DNA of 58,622 nt from Leptospira sp. (GTDB lineage Bacteria; Spirochaetota; Leptospiria; Leptospirales; Leptospiraceae): NCBI GenBank assembly GCA_027531445.1, contig JAPZRK010000055.1, positions 1-58,622 on the forward strand, read 5' to 3'. Below, piece by piece: positions 17,979 through 26,648 of the stretch (positions are counted from its first letter, which is position 1; each line of letters begins with the position of its first letter). A program made the position numbers and the translations under genes. Under the pieces are notes generated by a model. The model had not been told where the DNA came from. It saw only the letters and a list, made by a program, of their open reading frames with translations, and made no database searches.

Positions 17979-19616
17979 ATGTTAATCATTGCCTTCTTTG
18001 AAATCATCCATTTTTTAGGCATCTTCGGATTAGGTGCTTTCTATAATACTCTCTTAAGGCGTTTAAATTTCAAACTCAGTAGTCCAATTCAATTGTATTG
18101 GTTTGGTTTTTTCCTTCTTGTACTTCATTTACACTTTATTTCATTATTTTTTTCGTTAACTCAAAAGGTTTATTTGATATATCTTCTTAGTTTTATAGGA
18201 ATCTTGTTTAATCTAAAAAAGATAAGATTTGGGCTTCCTAGAGTATCATCGACAATGATTTTATTCTTTTTAATTCTTATCAGTCATTCCTATATCAATC
18301 AAGATGTAACACTTTTGGATTCCTATGGTTATCATGCGAATATGGTAAAGTGGAATCACGATTTTGGTGTCGTAAATGGTATTACTCTTTTGGAAACCAG
18401 ATTTGGCTTTAATAGCTCTTTTTGGTTGTTAACAGCATTTTTCGATAATTTTTATCTGGAGAATCGATCGGTATACTTTGGTAATATATTTATTTTTACT
18501 TCAGTAACCGTAACTTTATTACCCTCACTTACATTAAAAAGAAATTATGTTTTGGGACTTTTTTCTCTCATGGGCATCTTCTTTTTATCGCTAAGAATGG
18601 ATCTCGGAGAAATAAATTCGTTTTCTTCAGATTTCCCTATGCAATCGCTTGTTTGGGTATCAATATACTTTTTGATTCGTTCAGATAAAAGATCGCATTT
18701 CTTGTTTTTTTTGCTTTCAGTTGTTTCGTTTTCATTTAAAATATCTGGAGCCTTTTTTGTTGGGTTTAGTTTTCTTTTCCTAATTTATAAATATTACAAA
18801 AAGTATCTATCATTGATCCTGGTTTTCTCCTTAGGATTTATATATATATTAGGATTTGTAATGAGAAATATTCTAATATCAGGAAGTTTAATTTTTCCTG
18901 TAGCATTGTTAAATCTGAACTTGCCCTGGTCGTTAGCAAACTCAAGTCTCGTTAATCTAACCGATGTCATAAATGCATGGGCAAGAGCACCAGGAGAATT
19001 ATTTTATCGAAGTTTAGATCTTACATTTCTTGAATGGATTGTTCCTTGGGCAAAGGGACAAATTTACAATTTAGAATTTTACTTCTCTATCATAATTATG
19101 TTTTTTTTACCATTTATATTGGTGTTTCGATTTGAAAAGCTGTTTCGAGAGCGTATAACTTTGATAATTCTTGGAGCATCTATTAGTATCTTATTGATGT
19201 TCTTAAAAGGCCCAGATTATAGGTTTTTTGCAGTATTTTATTGGTTATTAATGTTTTATTTATTGAATTCAACTATTCAAATTTTTTCCCTTAGTTACCA
19301 AAAATTAACTATTATCTTGTTTTTGCTTTGTATTTCTATATTAGTATATCAGGGACTGCCCGCAAAAATTGTTAAGAATTTGAAAGAAAGTACATCAAGT
19401 GTATTTTTTGTTCGTACAATGGACTCTCTACCAGTAGAAAGATTTCAATATGATTGCAAAAATGGAAATTCCTTTATTTATTATTCTCCTACTAAAATGG
19501 AATGTGGAAACTCAATGTTACCTTGTGTTAGTAAATATACGGATATGAGTTCAATAGACATGATTGCTTGCCCGGAAATTTCAAAAGGTTTTAAATTAAA
19601 AAAAGAATTAAATTAA
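17979..19616 (+). CDS. Large polytopic membrane protein, GT-C-like
   Basis: A 545-residue protein with about twelve hydrophobic segments and a roughly 60-residue hydrophilic tail. The first large loop has 'DSYGYHANMVKWNHDFGV' followed by 'LETRFGFNSSFWLLTAFF', a pattern I associate with a widespread family of polytopic polysaccharide-locus proteins of unproven function. The acidic residue in the first loop resembles GT-C glycosyltransferases that use lipid-phosphate sugars. Four cysteines occur in the tail (CKNG, ECGN, PCVS, ACPE), which would face the periplasm if the topology is GT-C-like. It follows the GT2 gene by 7 bases. No specific reaction can be assigned; a polymerase or flippase role is not excluded. 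Confidence 0.6.
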   Translation: MLIIAFFEIIHFLGIFGLGAFYNTLLRRLNFKLSSPIQLYWFGFFLLVLHLHFISLFFSLTQKVYLIYLLSFIGILFNLKKIRFGLPRVSSTMILFFLILISHSYINQDVTLLDSYGYHANMVKWNHDFGVVNGITLLETRFGFNSSFWLLTAFFDNFYLENRSVYFGNIFIFTSVTVTLLPSLTLKRNYVLGLFSLMGIFFLSLRMDLGEINSFSSDFPMQSLVWVSIYFLIRSDKRSHFLFFLLSVVSFSFKISGAFFVGFSFLFLIYKYYKKYLSLILVFSLGFIYILGFVMRNILISGSLIFPVALLNLNLPWSLANSSLVNLTDVINAWARAPGELFYRSLDLTFLEWIVPWAKGQIYNLEFYFSIIIMFFLPFILVFRFEKLFRERITLIILGASISILLMFLKGPDYRFFAVFYWLLMFYLLNSTIQIFSLSYQKLTIILFLLCISILVYQGLPAKIVKNLKESTSSVFFVRTMDSLPVERFQYDCKNGNSFIYYSPTKMECGNSMLPCVSKYTDMSSIDMIACPEISKGFKLKKELN

Positions 19617-19634
19617 GAAGCGCAACTTACAATC

Positions 19635-20585
19635 ATGGATAAAAAACAAAATTCAAAGATATTCCTTACTGGCCATAAAGGTATGGTTGGTGCATCTATC
19701 TATAGACATTTGGCTCATTTGGGCTATAAAAATATCCTTACCAGAAGTAAAGAGGAATTAGACCTTAGAAATCAGGCTGCCGTAAATGAGTTTTTTAGAG
19801 AAGAAAAGCCGGAATATTTGTTCATAATTGCAGCAAAGGTTGGAGGGATATCCGCTAACATGAAGTATCCCGCAGACTTTTTGTATGATAATCTCATGAT
19901 TCAAGCTAATTTGATTCAATCGGCATATGAAACAAATGTCAAAAGAATAGTCTTTTTAGGAAGTTCTTGTATCTATCCAAAAGATTGCCCGCAACCAATG
20001 AAGGAAGAATTTCTTTTAACGGGACCACTTGAGCCTACAAACGAAGGTTATGCGATAGCAAAGATTGCTGGTATTAAATTATTGGAATACTTTAAAAAAC
20101 AAAGAAACCTAGATTATCTATCCATTATGCCGTCCAATTTATATGGTCCAGGCGATAGTTTTCATCCAGAACATTCGCACGTTCTGTCGGCTAATGTAAA
20201 AAGGTTTGTAGACGCTGTTCATGATGGGGCGAAAGAGGTTACCATGTGGGGAACAGGAGTTGCAAAAAGAGAATTTTTACATGTAGATGATCTTGCTCGC
20301 ATTTTATTAGAATTATTTGATAAAGACTATAATGTTACATCATTTATAAATATTGGAACTGGGAAAGAAATCAGTATCAAGGAACTTGCGATTAAAATCG
20401 CAGATTTTTCCGGTTATAAGGGAAAGATTCATTGGGATGCTTCAAAGCCTGATGGTATGTTAAGAAAATGTATGGATGTTGGTAAAATGAACGCTTTAGG
20501 ATTATCTGCAAATATTTCTTTAGATGAGGGAATTTTAGAATTAATTAATATATATAAAGAATCTAAACAAGGACAAAAAAAATAA
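19635..20585 (+). CDS. GDP-L-fucose synthase/GDP-L-colitose synthase family epimerase-reductase
   Basis: A 316-residue SDR of the Fcl (WcaG)/ColC family, which epimerises C5 (and C3 in Fcl) and reduces C4 of a GDP-4-keto-6-deoxy sugar with NADPH. GHKGMVG is at residues 13-19, the catalytic serine in 'FLGSSCIYP' at 110-111, and Tyr139/Lys143 in YAIAK. 'VGGISANMKYPADFLYDN' and 'PSNLYGPGDSFHPEHSHV' are strongly family-specific. On its own it would be called fcl, but it overlaps by one base (TAATG) a ColD-like 3-dehydratase, so ColC (GDP-L-colitose synthase) is the better functional guess. No gmd (GDP-mannose 4,6-dehydratase) lies in the window. GAAG at 19617-19620 precedes the start. Confidence 0.85.
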   Translation: MDKKQNSKIFLTGHKGMVGASIYRHLAHLGYKNILTRSKEELDLRNQAAVNEFFREEKPEYLFIIAAKVGGISANMKYPADFLYDNLMIQANLIQSAYETNVKRIVFLGSSCIYPKDCPQPMKEEFLLTGPLEPTNEGYAIAKIAGIKLLEYFKKQRNLDYLSIMPSNLYGPGDSFHPEHSHVLSANVKRFVDAVHDGAKEVTMWGTGVAKREFLHVDDLARILLELFDKDYNVTSFINIGTGKEISIKELAIKIADFSGYKGKIHWDASKPDGMLRKCMDVGKMNALGLSANISLDEGILELINIYKESKQGQKK

Positions 20586-21760
20586 TGATTCCTCTAATGA
20601 AATTTACGTTCATCAATGAAGTTGAGACTAGAAAAGCCTTAGCTGATTTTCTCTTAAAGTCTCCAAAGCTAAGTATGGACGTCCAGTGTTTAGAATTCGA
20701 AAAAAGATTTGCCGAGATGCAAGGAAAGAAAGATGCAATTCTGTTTAATAGTGGTGGCAGTGCGAATTTGGCTATCTTACAGACATTAAAAAATTGCGAT
20801 ATCTTGCGTGATGGTGATCGTATAGGATTTTCTGCTTTAACGTGGTCAACGAATACTATGCCAATCATTCAATTGGGTTTTGAACCAATAGCGGTGGATT
20901 GCAATAGACTGACACTTAATGTAATGTGTGAAAACTTGAAGAAAGCTCATGAAAAGTTTCGATTGAAGGCATTTTTTGTGACTAATGTATTAGGATTTGC
21001 GGGTGACTTAGATCAAATCAGAACATATTGTGAAAAAGAGAATATTATATTATTTGAAGATAATTGCGAAGCATTAGGAACAGAATTAGAGACTGGAAAA
21101 ACTGGTAATTTTGGAGTTATGTCCAGTTTCAGTTTTTTTGTCGCCCATCATATGTCAACGATAGAAGGGGGTATGGTAGTAACAGATGATGAACAATTTA
21201 GTGAAATGTTACGAATCGTTAGGGCGAATGGTTGGGATCGAAATTTAACATCTGAAGGACAGATTCGATGGAGGAAAAAGTATAATATAAAATCCGAGTT
21301 CGAAGCAAAGTATACTTTTTATGATCTAGGTTATAATTTTCGTCCCACAGAAATTACAGGATTTCTTGGAAATCTCCAACTTAATTATCTGAAAGATAAT
21401 ATTGCGGCTAGAGAAAGAAATTATCTTAGACTAGAAAAGATTGTAGCATCGAATGCTGAATTATTACTCTTAGATAGAAGCCACCTTAAAGTTCTTTCAA
21501 ACTTTGCTTTTCCCGTGTTATGTAAGTCTCCCGAGCTTCGGAATAAATATTTGAATCAATGTTCAGGTGCTGGCGTGGAAATACGTCCCATGATCGCAGG
21601 TAATATGCAGAGGCAGCCATTTTACTCCAAATACACGTCGGAGTTGAGCGAACTACCTGACACAGATTTTATACATGACAATGGTTTTTACTTTGGAAAT
21701 TATCCTGAGTTATCCGAATTCGATTTGGAAACATTGAGCACTTGTTTGAGGAATTATTAA
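20585..21760 (+). CDS. ColD-like PLP-dependent nucleotide-sugar 3-dehydratase (catalytic Lys replaced by His)
   Basis: A 391-residue fold-type I PLP protein of the DegT/DnrJ/EryC1/StrS family. Residues 188-189 are His-His in 'AHHMSTIEGGMVV', where aminotransferases have the PLP-binding lysine. This Lys-to-His change marks sugar 3-dehydratases: ColD (His188) and the E1/RfbH group. Asp159 in 'FEDNCEALG' holds the PLP ring nitrogen. 'VRANGWDRNL' and 'GYNFRPTEITGFLG' also match ColD as I recall it. Length fits ColD (about 390) rather than the longer RfbH, which needs an iron-sulphur reductase. Predicted reaction: removal of the C3 hydroxyl of GDP-4-keto-6-deoxymannose using glutamate. Its one-base overlap with the Fcl/ColC-like gene supports a GDP-L-colitose branch. 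Confidence 0.85.
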   Translation: MIPLMKFTFINEVETRKALADFLLKSPKLSMDVQCLEFEKRFAEMQGKKDAILFNSGGSANLAILQTLKNCDILRDGDRIGFSALTWSTNTMPIIQLGFEPIAVDCNRLTLNVMCENLKKAHEKFRLKAFFVTNVLGFAGDLDQIRTYCEKENIILFEDNCEALGTELETGKTGNFGVMSSFSFFVAHHMSTIEGGMVVTDDEQFSEMLRIVRANGWDRNLTSEGQIRWRKKYNIKSEFEAKYTFYDLGYNFRPTEITGFLGNLQLNYLKDNIAARERNYLRLEKIVASNAELLLLDRSHLKVLSNFAFPVLCKSPELRNKYLNQCSGAGVEIRPMIAGNMQRQPFYSKYTSELSELPDTDFIHDNGFYFGNYPELSEFDLETLSTCLRNY

Positions 21761-22516
21761 ATGAAAGTTAGTCTAGTGATCTTAACACTAAATGAAATAG
21801 TTGGCTTAAATTCAATTTTTGATAAAATCCCATTTGATTCAGTCGATGAAGTATTTGCCGTTGATGGTGGAAGTACGGATGGTACACTTGCTTTTTTTCA
21901 AGAACGAAAAATAACCGTTTATAGTCAGGAAGTAAGGGGTAGGGGTGAAGCATTTCGAGTTGCTTTTCGAAAAGCAAAGGGAGATGCATTGATTCTATTT
22001 AGTCCGGATGGAAATGAGGATCCTCTAGATATACCTAAATTTAAACCTTTTTTAGAGTCTGGAGCAGATATCGTTATTGCGACGCGTATGACTCGTGAAG
22101 GTCATAATGAAGAAGATGATCAATTTTTTAAGTGGAGAAAATGGGTAAACAATGCATTCACTTTGATTGCAAACATAATCTGGAATCGAGGGAAATTCGT
22201 TACTGATACCATAAATGGATACCGTGCGATAACAAAAAAAGCCTGGGATATTTTAGCTTTAGATGGTCCTGGTTATACGATAGAGTATCAAGGTTCGATT
22301 CGTGCATTTAAGAAGAAGTTAAACATTGTGGAATTTCCAACATTTGAATCCGTTAGAATAGACAATGGATTTGGTTCGCCGAGTTTAGCAACGGGTATGG
22401 CATTTATAAAGATTTTTCTTTATGAATTGAAAGTAGGAAAAAACTGGAGAGCACTTAGCGAATCCGAAGCGGATGTTCAGAAGAAATCATTATTTCGAAC
22501 TTTTTGGAATGGTTAA
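21761..22516 (+). CDS. GT2 glycosyltransferase, polyprenyl-phosphate-sugar synthase (DPM1)-like
   Basis: A 251-residue GT-A protein: 'SLVILTLNEIVGL' (substrate loop), 'VFAVDGGSTDGTL', 'RGRGEAFRVAFRKAKGDALI' and 'FSPDGNEDPLDIPKF' (metal site, here S-P-D), followed by 'DIVIATRMTREG' and a 'TDTINGYRAITK' block. This order is that of dolichyl-phosphate-mannose synthase-like enzymes, which charge a polyprenyl phosphate with a sugar. No C-terminal membrane segments are present. It abuts the ColD-like gene (TAA|ATG) and is coupled by an ATGGTTAA overlap to a polytopic GT-C-like protein, suggesting a donor-maker/transferase pair. Confidence 0.78.
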   Translation: MKVSLVILTLNEIVGLNSIFDKIPFDSVDEVFAVDGGSTDGTLAFFQERKITVYSQEVRGRGEAFRVAFRKAKGDALILFSPDGNEDPLDIPKFKPFLESGADIVIATRMTREGHNEEDDQFFKWRKWVNNAFTLIANIIWNRGKFVTDTINGYRAITKKAWDILALDGPGYTIEYQGSIRAFKKKLNIVEFPTFESVRIDNGFGSPSLATGMAFIKIFLYELKVGKNWRALSESEADVQKKSLFRTFWNG

Positions 22517-24557
22517 ATCTACGAATCATATTCTAGTCCTATTAGGTTTTCTCTTCTTTTTTTGCTCGGCATTATTTGTAAGTTTACAATATCCTTTTTA
22601 TTTCATTTGGGATATGGATCATACTGTAACTCTTGATATGATTGGTATTCATTCAGGTCATATTCCTGCTCACATAAACCATCCTAGTTTCGGTTTATAC
22701 TTTTTACTGTTTATCATCCAAAGTTTTTTTTATAAACTGGGAGTATTAACCTCAATTAATGTTTTCCATTTAAACCAAGCCGTCAATCCAATCCTTCCCT
22801 TATTCAATTTAACACAATTTAATCGGCTGATCAGTCCCTTTATTGTTACGGCGATAGTTATATTTAGCTTACTAATTGTCTCAATAAATTTAAAAAATAA
22901 AAACCGATATCTTATTTGTATTTTTTTAGTGTTTACTTTTTCTCAGTTGGGTCTTCTATATCACGCCGGGTTAGTGCGGAGTGAGTTATATGCGATTTTT
23001 TACTTGGTGCTTTCTTTTTGGTTACTAAATACAAAGTTTAAATATCGTTTTTTTTTGACAGGTGTCTTTCTAGGTCTTTCTTTATTAACTAAAATTCAGT
23101 CTGTATTTCTTATTTTAATGATTATTCTTTACCAATTCTTAAAACCAAAATTGGTTGAAAGGTATAGACCGAATCATCGATATGAGCAATCCCTGCCTCT
23201 ATGGATAAACATATTGTGTCTGATCGTCTTTTTAATGATGACTCGTCTTGGCTTGCAAACGTTGATTCCAGAAGGTTATGCTACGTTTGCCACTCCTGAA
23301 CAATTTAAACTTAATAAATTCTTTTATTTATTTTTGATCTACCTTGTCTTATCATCTTTGATCTCATTTTTTTGTTTTTTTATATTTAGCTCGAAAATTA
23401 TACCAATATCAAAATTTCTTTTCATAAAATCGAAACAAAATAGCTTCATAGCATTAGGAATTTTGTCGTCCTTTTTATTTCATTTTGCAATTGGTTTTGA
23501 TATCGAACAATCCTTCGAATATTTGCTATATGATTTTAAGATTATTTTTATTCGGGAAACATACAATCAAATTCCTTTTCTGGAATTAATAAAACTTTTT
23601 TTCTCAAGAGATATTTTGGCTGAGTATTATTTTAGTCTTCTCATTAACCTTCTTCTTTCTGTCGCATTATCAATCAAATTATTTTCAACTCAAAAAAGAT
23701 TTCTCATTTGTTTATTGATTGGCGTTGATCTATTGTTTTTTCTTCATTCTTCTTTGGGCACAAGGGACATTTATCGAGACTTCATATGGATTGAAATCCC
23801 TTTGAACTTAATGATAATTTTGAAGGTATTAACCTTGATCAACTATCATATGTTCTATCGGATATTTGCTGTGACATTTTTTTTACTATCGATCATCACA
23901 AATATCTATCGTACTAACTTTCTAATTCCTATTTTGAATTCAGAATTTAATCTTTATGGATGGAATGTTGAAAAGATCTTTAAACCTGTTTATGGAGATC
24001 AATGGGGTTATGGGAAGCTAATAAATACAAGGTTTATGGATAAACTTGCAGAACAAAGGATGTCAAATTTCTTAGGAGATTTGAATGAAGTTCAAAATAA
24101 TGCTTGTTTTGTTATGAGTGCAACGCATTGCAATGATCAAAATATATCAGTATTGTTTCCAGGAGCTCCCGCTACTTTAGGTGATAGGTCTTTTTTTCGA
24201 AGTATCGATCCTTTTCTTGAAAATTCCATTATATATAGATTGTCAGGGGATCCCAATTCGGTTAAATTTAATTTTAGAAAAGAGTTGATCGAGCAGGAAA
24301 TCGATGTCTCCGGTAAGATTGAAACAGATAGATCATCTGCGATTAGCATACTCAATCGTCTTGATTTAGAGATCTATTATTTCAGAAAAAGCGATTCTTC
24401 TTTGCGAAATAATAAGTTAACCGCCGAGGTTACAACTGAAAAAGTATCATATTTTTATAGTGGTAAGTTACTTGAGGCTGGAACAAAGATTCCAGTAATT
24501 TTGATAGCGGACGGAGACTTTATTTTAATAAAAAACAAGAATAGGATTGCTCCTTGA
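22509..24557 (+). CDS. Large polytopic GT-C-like membrane glycosyltransferase
   Basis: A 682-residue protein with about twelve hydrophobic segments and a hydrophilic C-terminal domain of roughly 150 residues. The first loop carries 'WDMDHTVTLDMIG' and then 'HINHPSFGLYFLLF', resembling the acidic first loop and HP motif of PMT/ArnT-like GT-C enzymes that take sugar from polyprenyl phosphate in the periplasm. The C-terminal part has two cysteines (NNACFV, ATHCND), which could pair outside the cytoplasm. An in-frame ATG at 22473 would overlap the upstream gene by 44 bases. ATG 22509 was chosen because ATGGTTAA (22509-22516) copies the 8-base overlap seen repeatedly in this locus. Two nine-T runs lie inside (22725, 23048). 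Confidence 0.68.
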   Translation: MVKSTNHILVLLGFLFFFCSALFVSLQYPFYFIWDMDHTVTLDMIGIHSGHIPAHINHPSFGLYFLLFIIQSFFYKLGVLTSINVFHLNQAVNPILPLFNLTQFNRLISPFIVTAIVIFSLLIVSINLKNKNRYLICIFLVFTFSQLGLLYHAGLVRSELYAIFYLVLSFWLLNTKFKYRFFLTGVFLGLSLLTKIQSVFLILMIILYQFLKPKLVERYRPNHRYEQSLPLWINILCLIVFLMMTRLGLQTLIPEGYATFATPEQFKLNKFFYLFLIYLVLSSLISFFCFFIFSSKIIPISKFLFIKSKQNSFIALGILSSFLFHFAIGFDIEQSFEYLLYDFKIIFIRETYNQIPFLELIKLFFSRDILAEYYFSLLINLLLSVALSIKLFSTQKRFLICLLIGVDLLFFLHSSLGTRDIYRDFIWIEIPLNLMIILKVLTLINYHMFYRIFAVTFFLLSIITNIYRTNFLIPILNSEFNLYGWNVEKIFKPVYGDQWGYGKLINTRFMDKLAEQRMSNFLGDLNEVQNNACFVMSATHCNDQNISVLFPGAPATLGDRSFFRSIDPFLENSIIYRLSGDPNSVKFNFRKELIEQEIDVSGKIETDRSSAISILNRLDLEIYYFRKSDSSLRNNKLTAEVTTEKVSYFYSGKLLEAGTKIPVILIADGDFILIKNKNRIAP

Positions 24558-25357
24558 AACTTACGATTGTCACCGTTAATCTGAATCATAGTCAAAATTT
24601 AAAGAAGACTTTGGAAAGTGTACAGAGCCAGAGATTTGATGATTTAGAAAATTTGGTTATTGATGGGCTAAGTACTGATGAAAGTTTAGAGATATTAGGG
24701 AAGTGGAAACCGAAGTATGGAAGCTATGACTTTGTGTCAGAATCAGATACAGGTATTTACAATGCGATGAATAAAGGCATTTCTAAATCGAAAGGTGATT
24801 ATATATTATTTCTTAACTCTGGTGATGTGTTTGCTCATGAGAATGTACTTTCAAACGTATTCGACAAAAATAGATATGAAGATTTGCTCTTTGGAAATAT
24901 AATCGTAGATAATAATATAAATGTAAATGAAATAAAATATGGTAAACTAGATTTAAACTTTATTCGTAATGGTGTCGTTTGCCATCAAAGTCAATTCTGG
25001 CGGCGGGAAATTTTGCAGAGATTAGGCGGTTTCGATGAACAATTTTTAATTACAGCAGATTACGATTTCTTTGTAAGAGCTTTAGTAAAAGCGAATGTTT
25101 CGTATTTCCACTTTGATTTTCCTATTGCAATATTTAGATTGGATGGTATGAGCAATGATCCAAAAAATCTGAATAAAATCGCGAGTGAAAGAGAGGCTAT
25201 TTTTTCGGGCATAAATAAGGGATATGTTGCGGATACTTATCAATTGTTGGATCAATACCAAAAAGATCTAGATTTTTTCAAGAATCAGACTTCCATCACA
25301 ATTACCATCAAACGTCTTTTTTATCTACTGTCTAAAAAACTAAGGACATCGATATGA
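24554..25357 (+). CDS. GT2 glycosyltransferase (WcaE/WbbF-like)
   Basis: A 267-residue inverting GT-A enzyme. 'LTIVTVNLNHSQNLKKTLES' and 'LENLVIDGLSTDESLEIL' form the nucleotide-binding half. 'ESDTGIYNAMNKGISKSKGD' plus 'ILFLNSGDVF' is the signature of the colanic-acid WcaE-type GT2 subgroup, the metal-binding acidic pair being S-G-D. 'HQSQFWRREIL' and 'TADYDFFVRALVK' complete the acceptor side. It probably adds one O-unit sugar in the cytoplasm. The start is TTG in a TTGA overlap with the preceding membrane-protein gene. After it comes one of the few gaps in the locus, with an inverted repeat. Confidence 0.82.
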   Translation: MKLTIVTVNLNHSQNLKKTLESVQSQRFDDLENLVIDGLSTDESLEILGKWKPKYGSYDFVSESDTGIYNAMNKGISKSKGDYILFLNSGDVFAHENVLSNVFDKNRYEDLLFGNIIVDNNINVNEIKYGKLDLNFIRNGVVCHQSQFWRREILQRLGGFDEQFLITADYDFFVRALVKANVSYFHFDFPIAIFRLDGMSNDPKNLNKIASEREAIFSGINKGYVADTYQLLDQYQKDLDFFKNQTSITITIKRLFYLLSKKLRTSI

Positions 25358-25368
25358 GTTGTTATCAT

Positions 25369-25406
25369 TTAATTAGATTTTTCAATTCATTTCATTGTCT
25401 AATTAA
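25369..25406. repeat. AT-rich inverted repeat in intergenic gap
   Basis: TTAATTAGA (25369-25377) is repeated exactly inverted as TCTAATTAA (25398-25406), with a 20-base spacer. As RNA it would form a weak nine-pair A-U-rich stem. It sits between two glycosyltransferase genes in a gap of about 60 bases. There is no GC-rich stem or clean trailing U run, so a strong intrinsic terminator is unlikely. It may be an attenuating or stabilising hairpin, or chance in AT-rich DNA. Confidence 0.35.
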
Positions 25407-25418
25407 GTTTATTAATAT

Positions 25419-26591
25419 TTGGCGGTAAGTTTGTTTTCTTTAAAAACTTCTCTTGCAAAGATACCCCTGTTTCAATTTTTCAATAACTTCTTGAAACATT
25501 GTTTTTTACTTCCATCTACGTTTTATAGTTTCATACAGATCGTTTTATTTATTGTTCAACGCCATGCTACTAGGCGAAACGTTAGATTGATTTTTCATCA
25601 TGGTTTAGGTGGTGGCTCCTATAACTTGTTAAAGACGATTTTGGACGGCGATGATAGCCATTTAATATATTTATCGATTCCAAATCCGAGAAAATTTGGA
25701 TTACAGATCAAAGTCTCGAATTTGGAGTTAAAAATAGATTATATTTTTATCTATGTGTTTTTTCGCCTAATTCGGATTCTATCACCAAGTATTGAAATAA
25801 TAATCAACCATTTCTCAGGTCTTGAGCTTATAAATTTTTTGAAAATTCACAAAGAATTCAAAATTTCTACCATATATTTACATGATTACTTCACTATATG
25901 TCCTTTTTATTTTCTGTCACCTAATGATATATATTGCGGTTTGCCATCGGAGACAGAATGTAATGAGTGTATTCAAAAAAATTTAGGCGCGTCAGACCGC
26001 TCTATTCAAAAACATCGTGATCAGTTTAAATGGCTGTTGTTAGATCCAACGATAGAAATCATCGTCCCAAATCAATCAGTTAAGAATCATTTTTCTAAAA
26101 TCTATCCTTCCATTAATGTGAAGATACTAGAACCAACAATTGAAAAAAAGAATTGGAATCGAAAACTCATTGTAAATAAAAAAATATATTTATTCGGTTC
26201 ACTATATCCACACAAAGGAAGAAATTTTGTAGCTAAATTTTTAGAATATCTATCCTTCAATAGCATTGAACGAAAGGTTATTTTGATCGGCAAAAGCCAT
26301 CCTTCCTTGATTGATGAGGCTAACTTTAATGAAACTGGTGCCTACAGTGACGACGACTATTTAGATAATGAAATCAAACAGCAAGGAGTAGGCATTGTTT
26401 GGTTTCCTGTTCGAATACCAGAAACATTTTCACTTACACTTTCCGTTGCAATGGAAAACAATTTGTTCATATTTGCTCCTAATATTGGTTCATTTCCATA
26501 TCGCCTGAAAGATTACCCTTCATATAGGCTCTTTGACTATCGTTCTGCTGACGATGAAGTATTTCAGACTCTAATTGAACTCTCTAGTTAG
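25419..26591 (+). CDS. GT4-like glycosyltransferase
   Basis: A protein of up to 390 residues with a GT-B pattern. 'LIFHHGLGGGSYNLLKTIL' is the glycine-rich N-terminal loop. 'YLHDYFTICPFYFL' followed by 'YCGLPSETECNECIQ' is a Cys-containing block seen in one GT4 subgroup. 'KIYLFGSLYPHKGRNFVAKF' opens the C-terminal domain, and 'VPETFSLTLSVAMEN' or nearby is the donor-site region. Starts are uncertain: an in-frame stop lies at 25413, TTG at 25419 is the longest option, and TTG at 25431 has GGCGG five bases upstream. No ATG is available near. It probably acts in O-unit assembly. Confidence 0.7.
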   Translation: MAVSLFSLKTSLAKIPLFQFFNNFLKHCFLLPSTFYSFIQIVLFIVQRHATRRNVRLIFHHGLGGGSYNLLKTILDGDDSHLIYLSIPNPRKFGLQIKVSNLELKIDYIFIYVFFRLIRILSPSIEIIINHFSGLELINFLKIHKEFKISTIYLHDYFTICPFYFLSPNDIYCGLPSETECNECIQKNLGASDRSIQKHRDQFKWLLLDPTIEIIVPNQSVKNHFSKIYPSINVKILEPTIEKKNWNRKLIVNKKIYLFGSLYPHKGRNFVAKFLEYLSFNSIERKVILIGKSHPSLIDEANFNETGAYSDDDYLDNEIKQQGVGIVWFPVRIPETFSLTLSVAMENNLFIFAPNIGSFPYRLKDYPSYRLFDYRSADDEVFQTLIELSS

Positions 26592-26648
26592 GGTTTTTTC
26601 AAAAAGTGATATTGAATTTTTTGGTTTGTAATTATTTGGTAAATAGAG

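Noticed and set aside
20563..20868. A 101-residue minus-strand frame over the ColC/ColD junction
   Set aside because: Antisense to conserved motifs of the ColD-like gene; shadow frame.
6498..23056. Nine-T runs in four glycosylation genes (6498, 17924, 22725, 23048) as phase-variation switches
   Set aside because: All frames are intact, the runs are common in this AT-rich DNA and none sits near a 5' end, where switching is usual; no evidence of variation can be had from one sequence.
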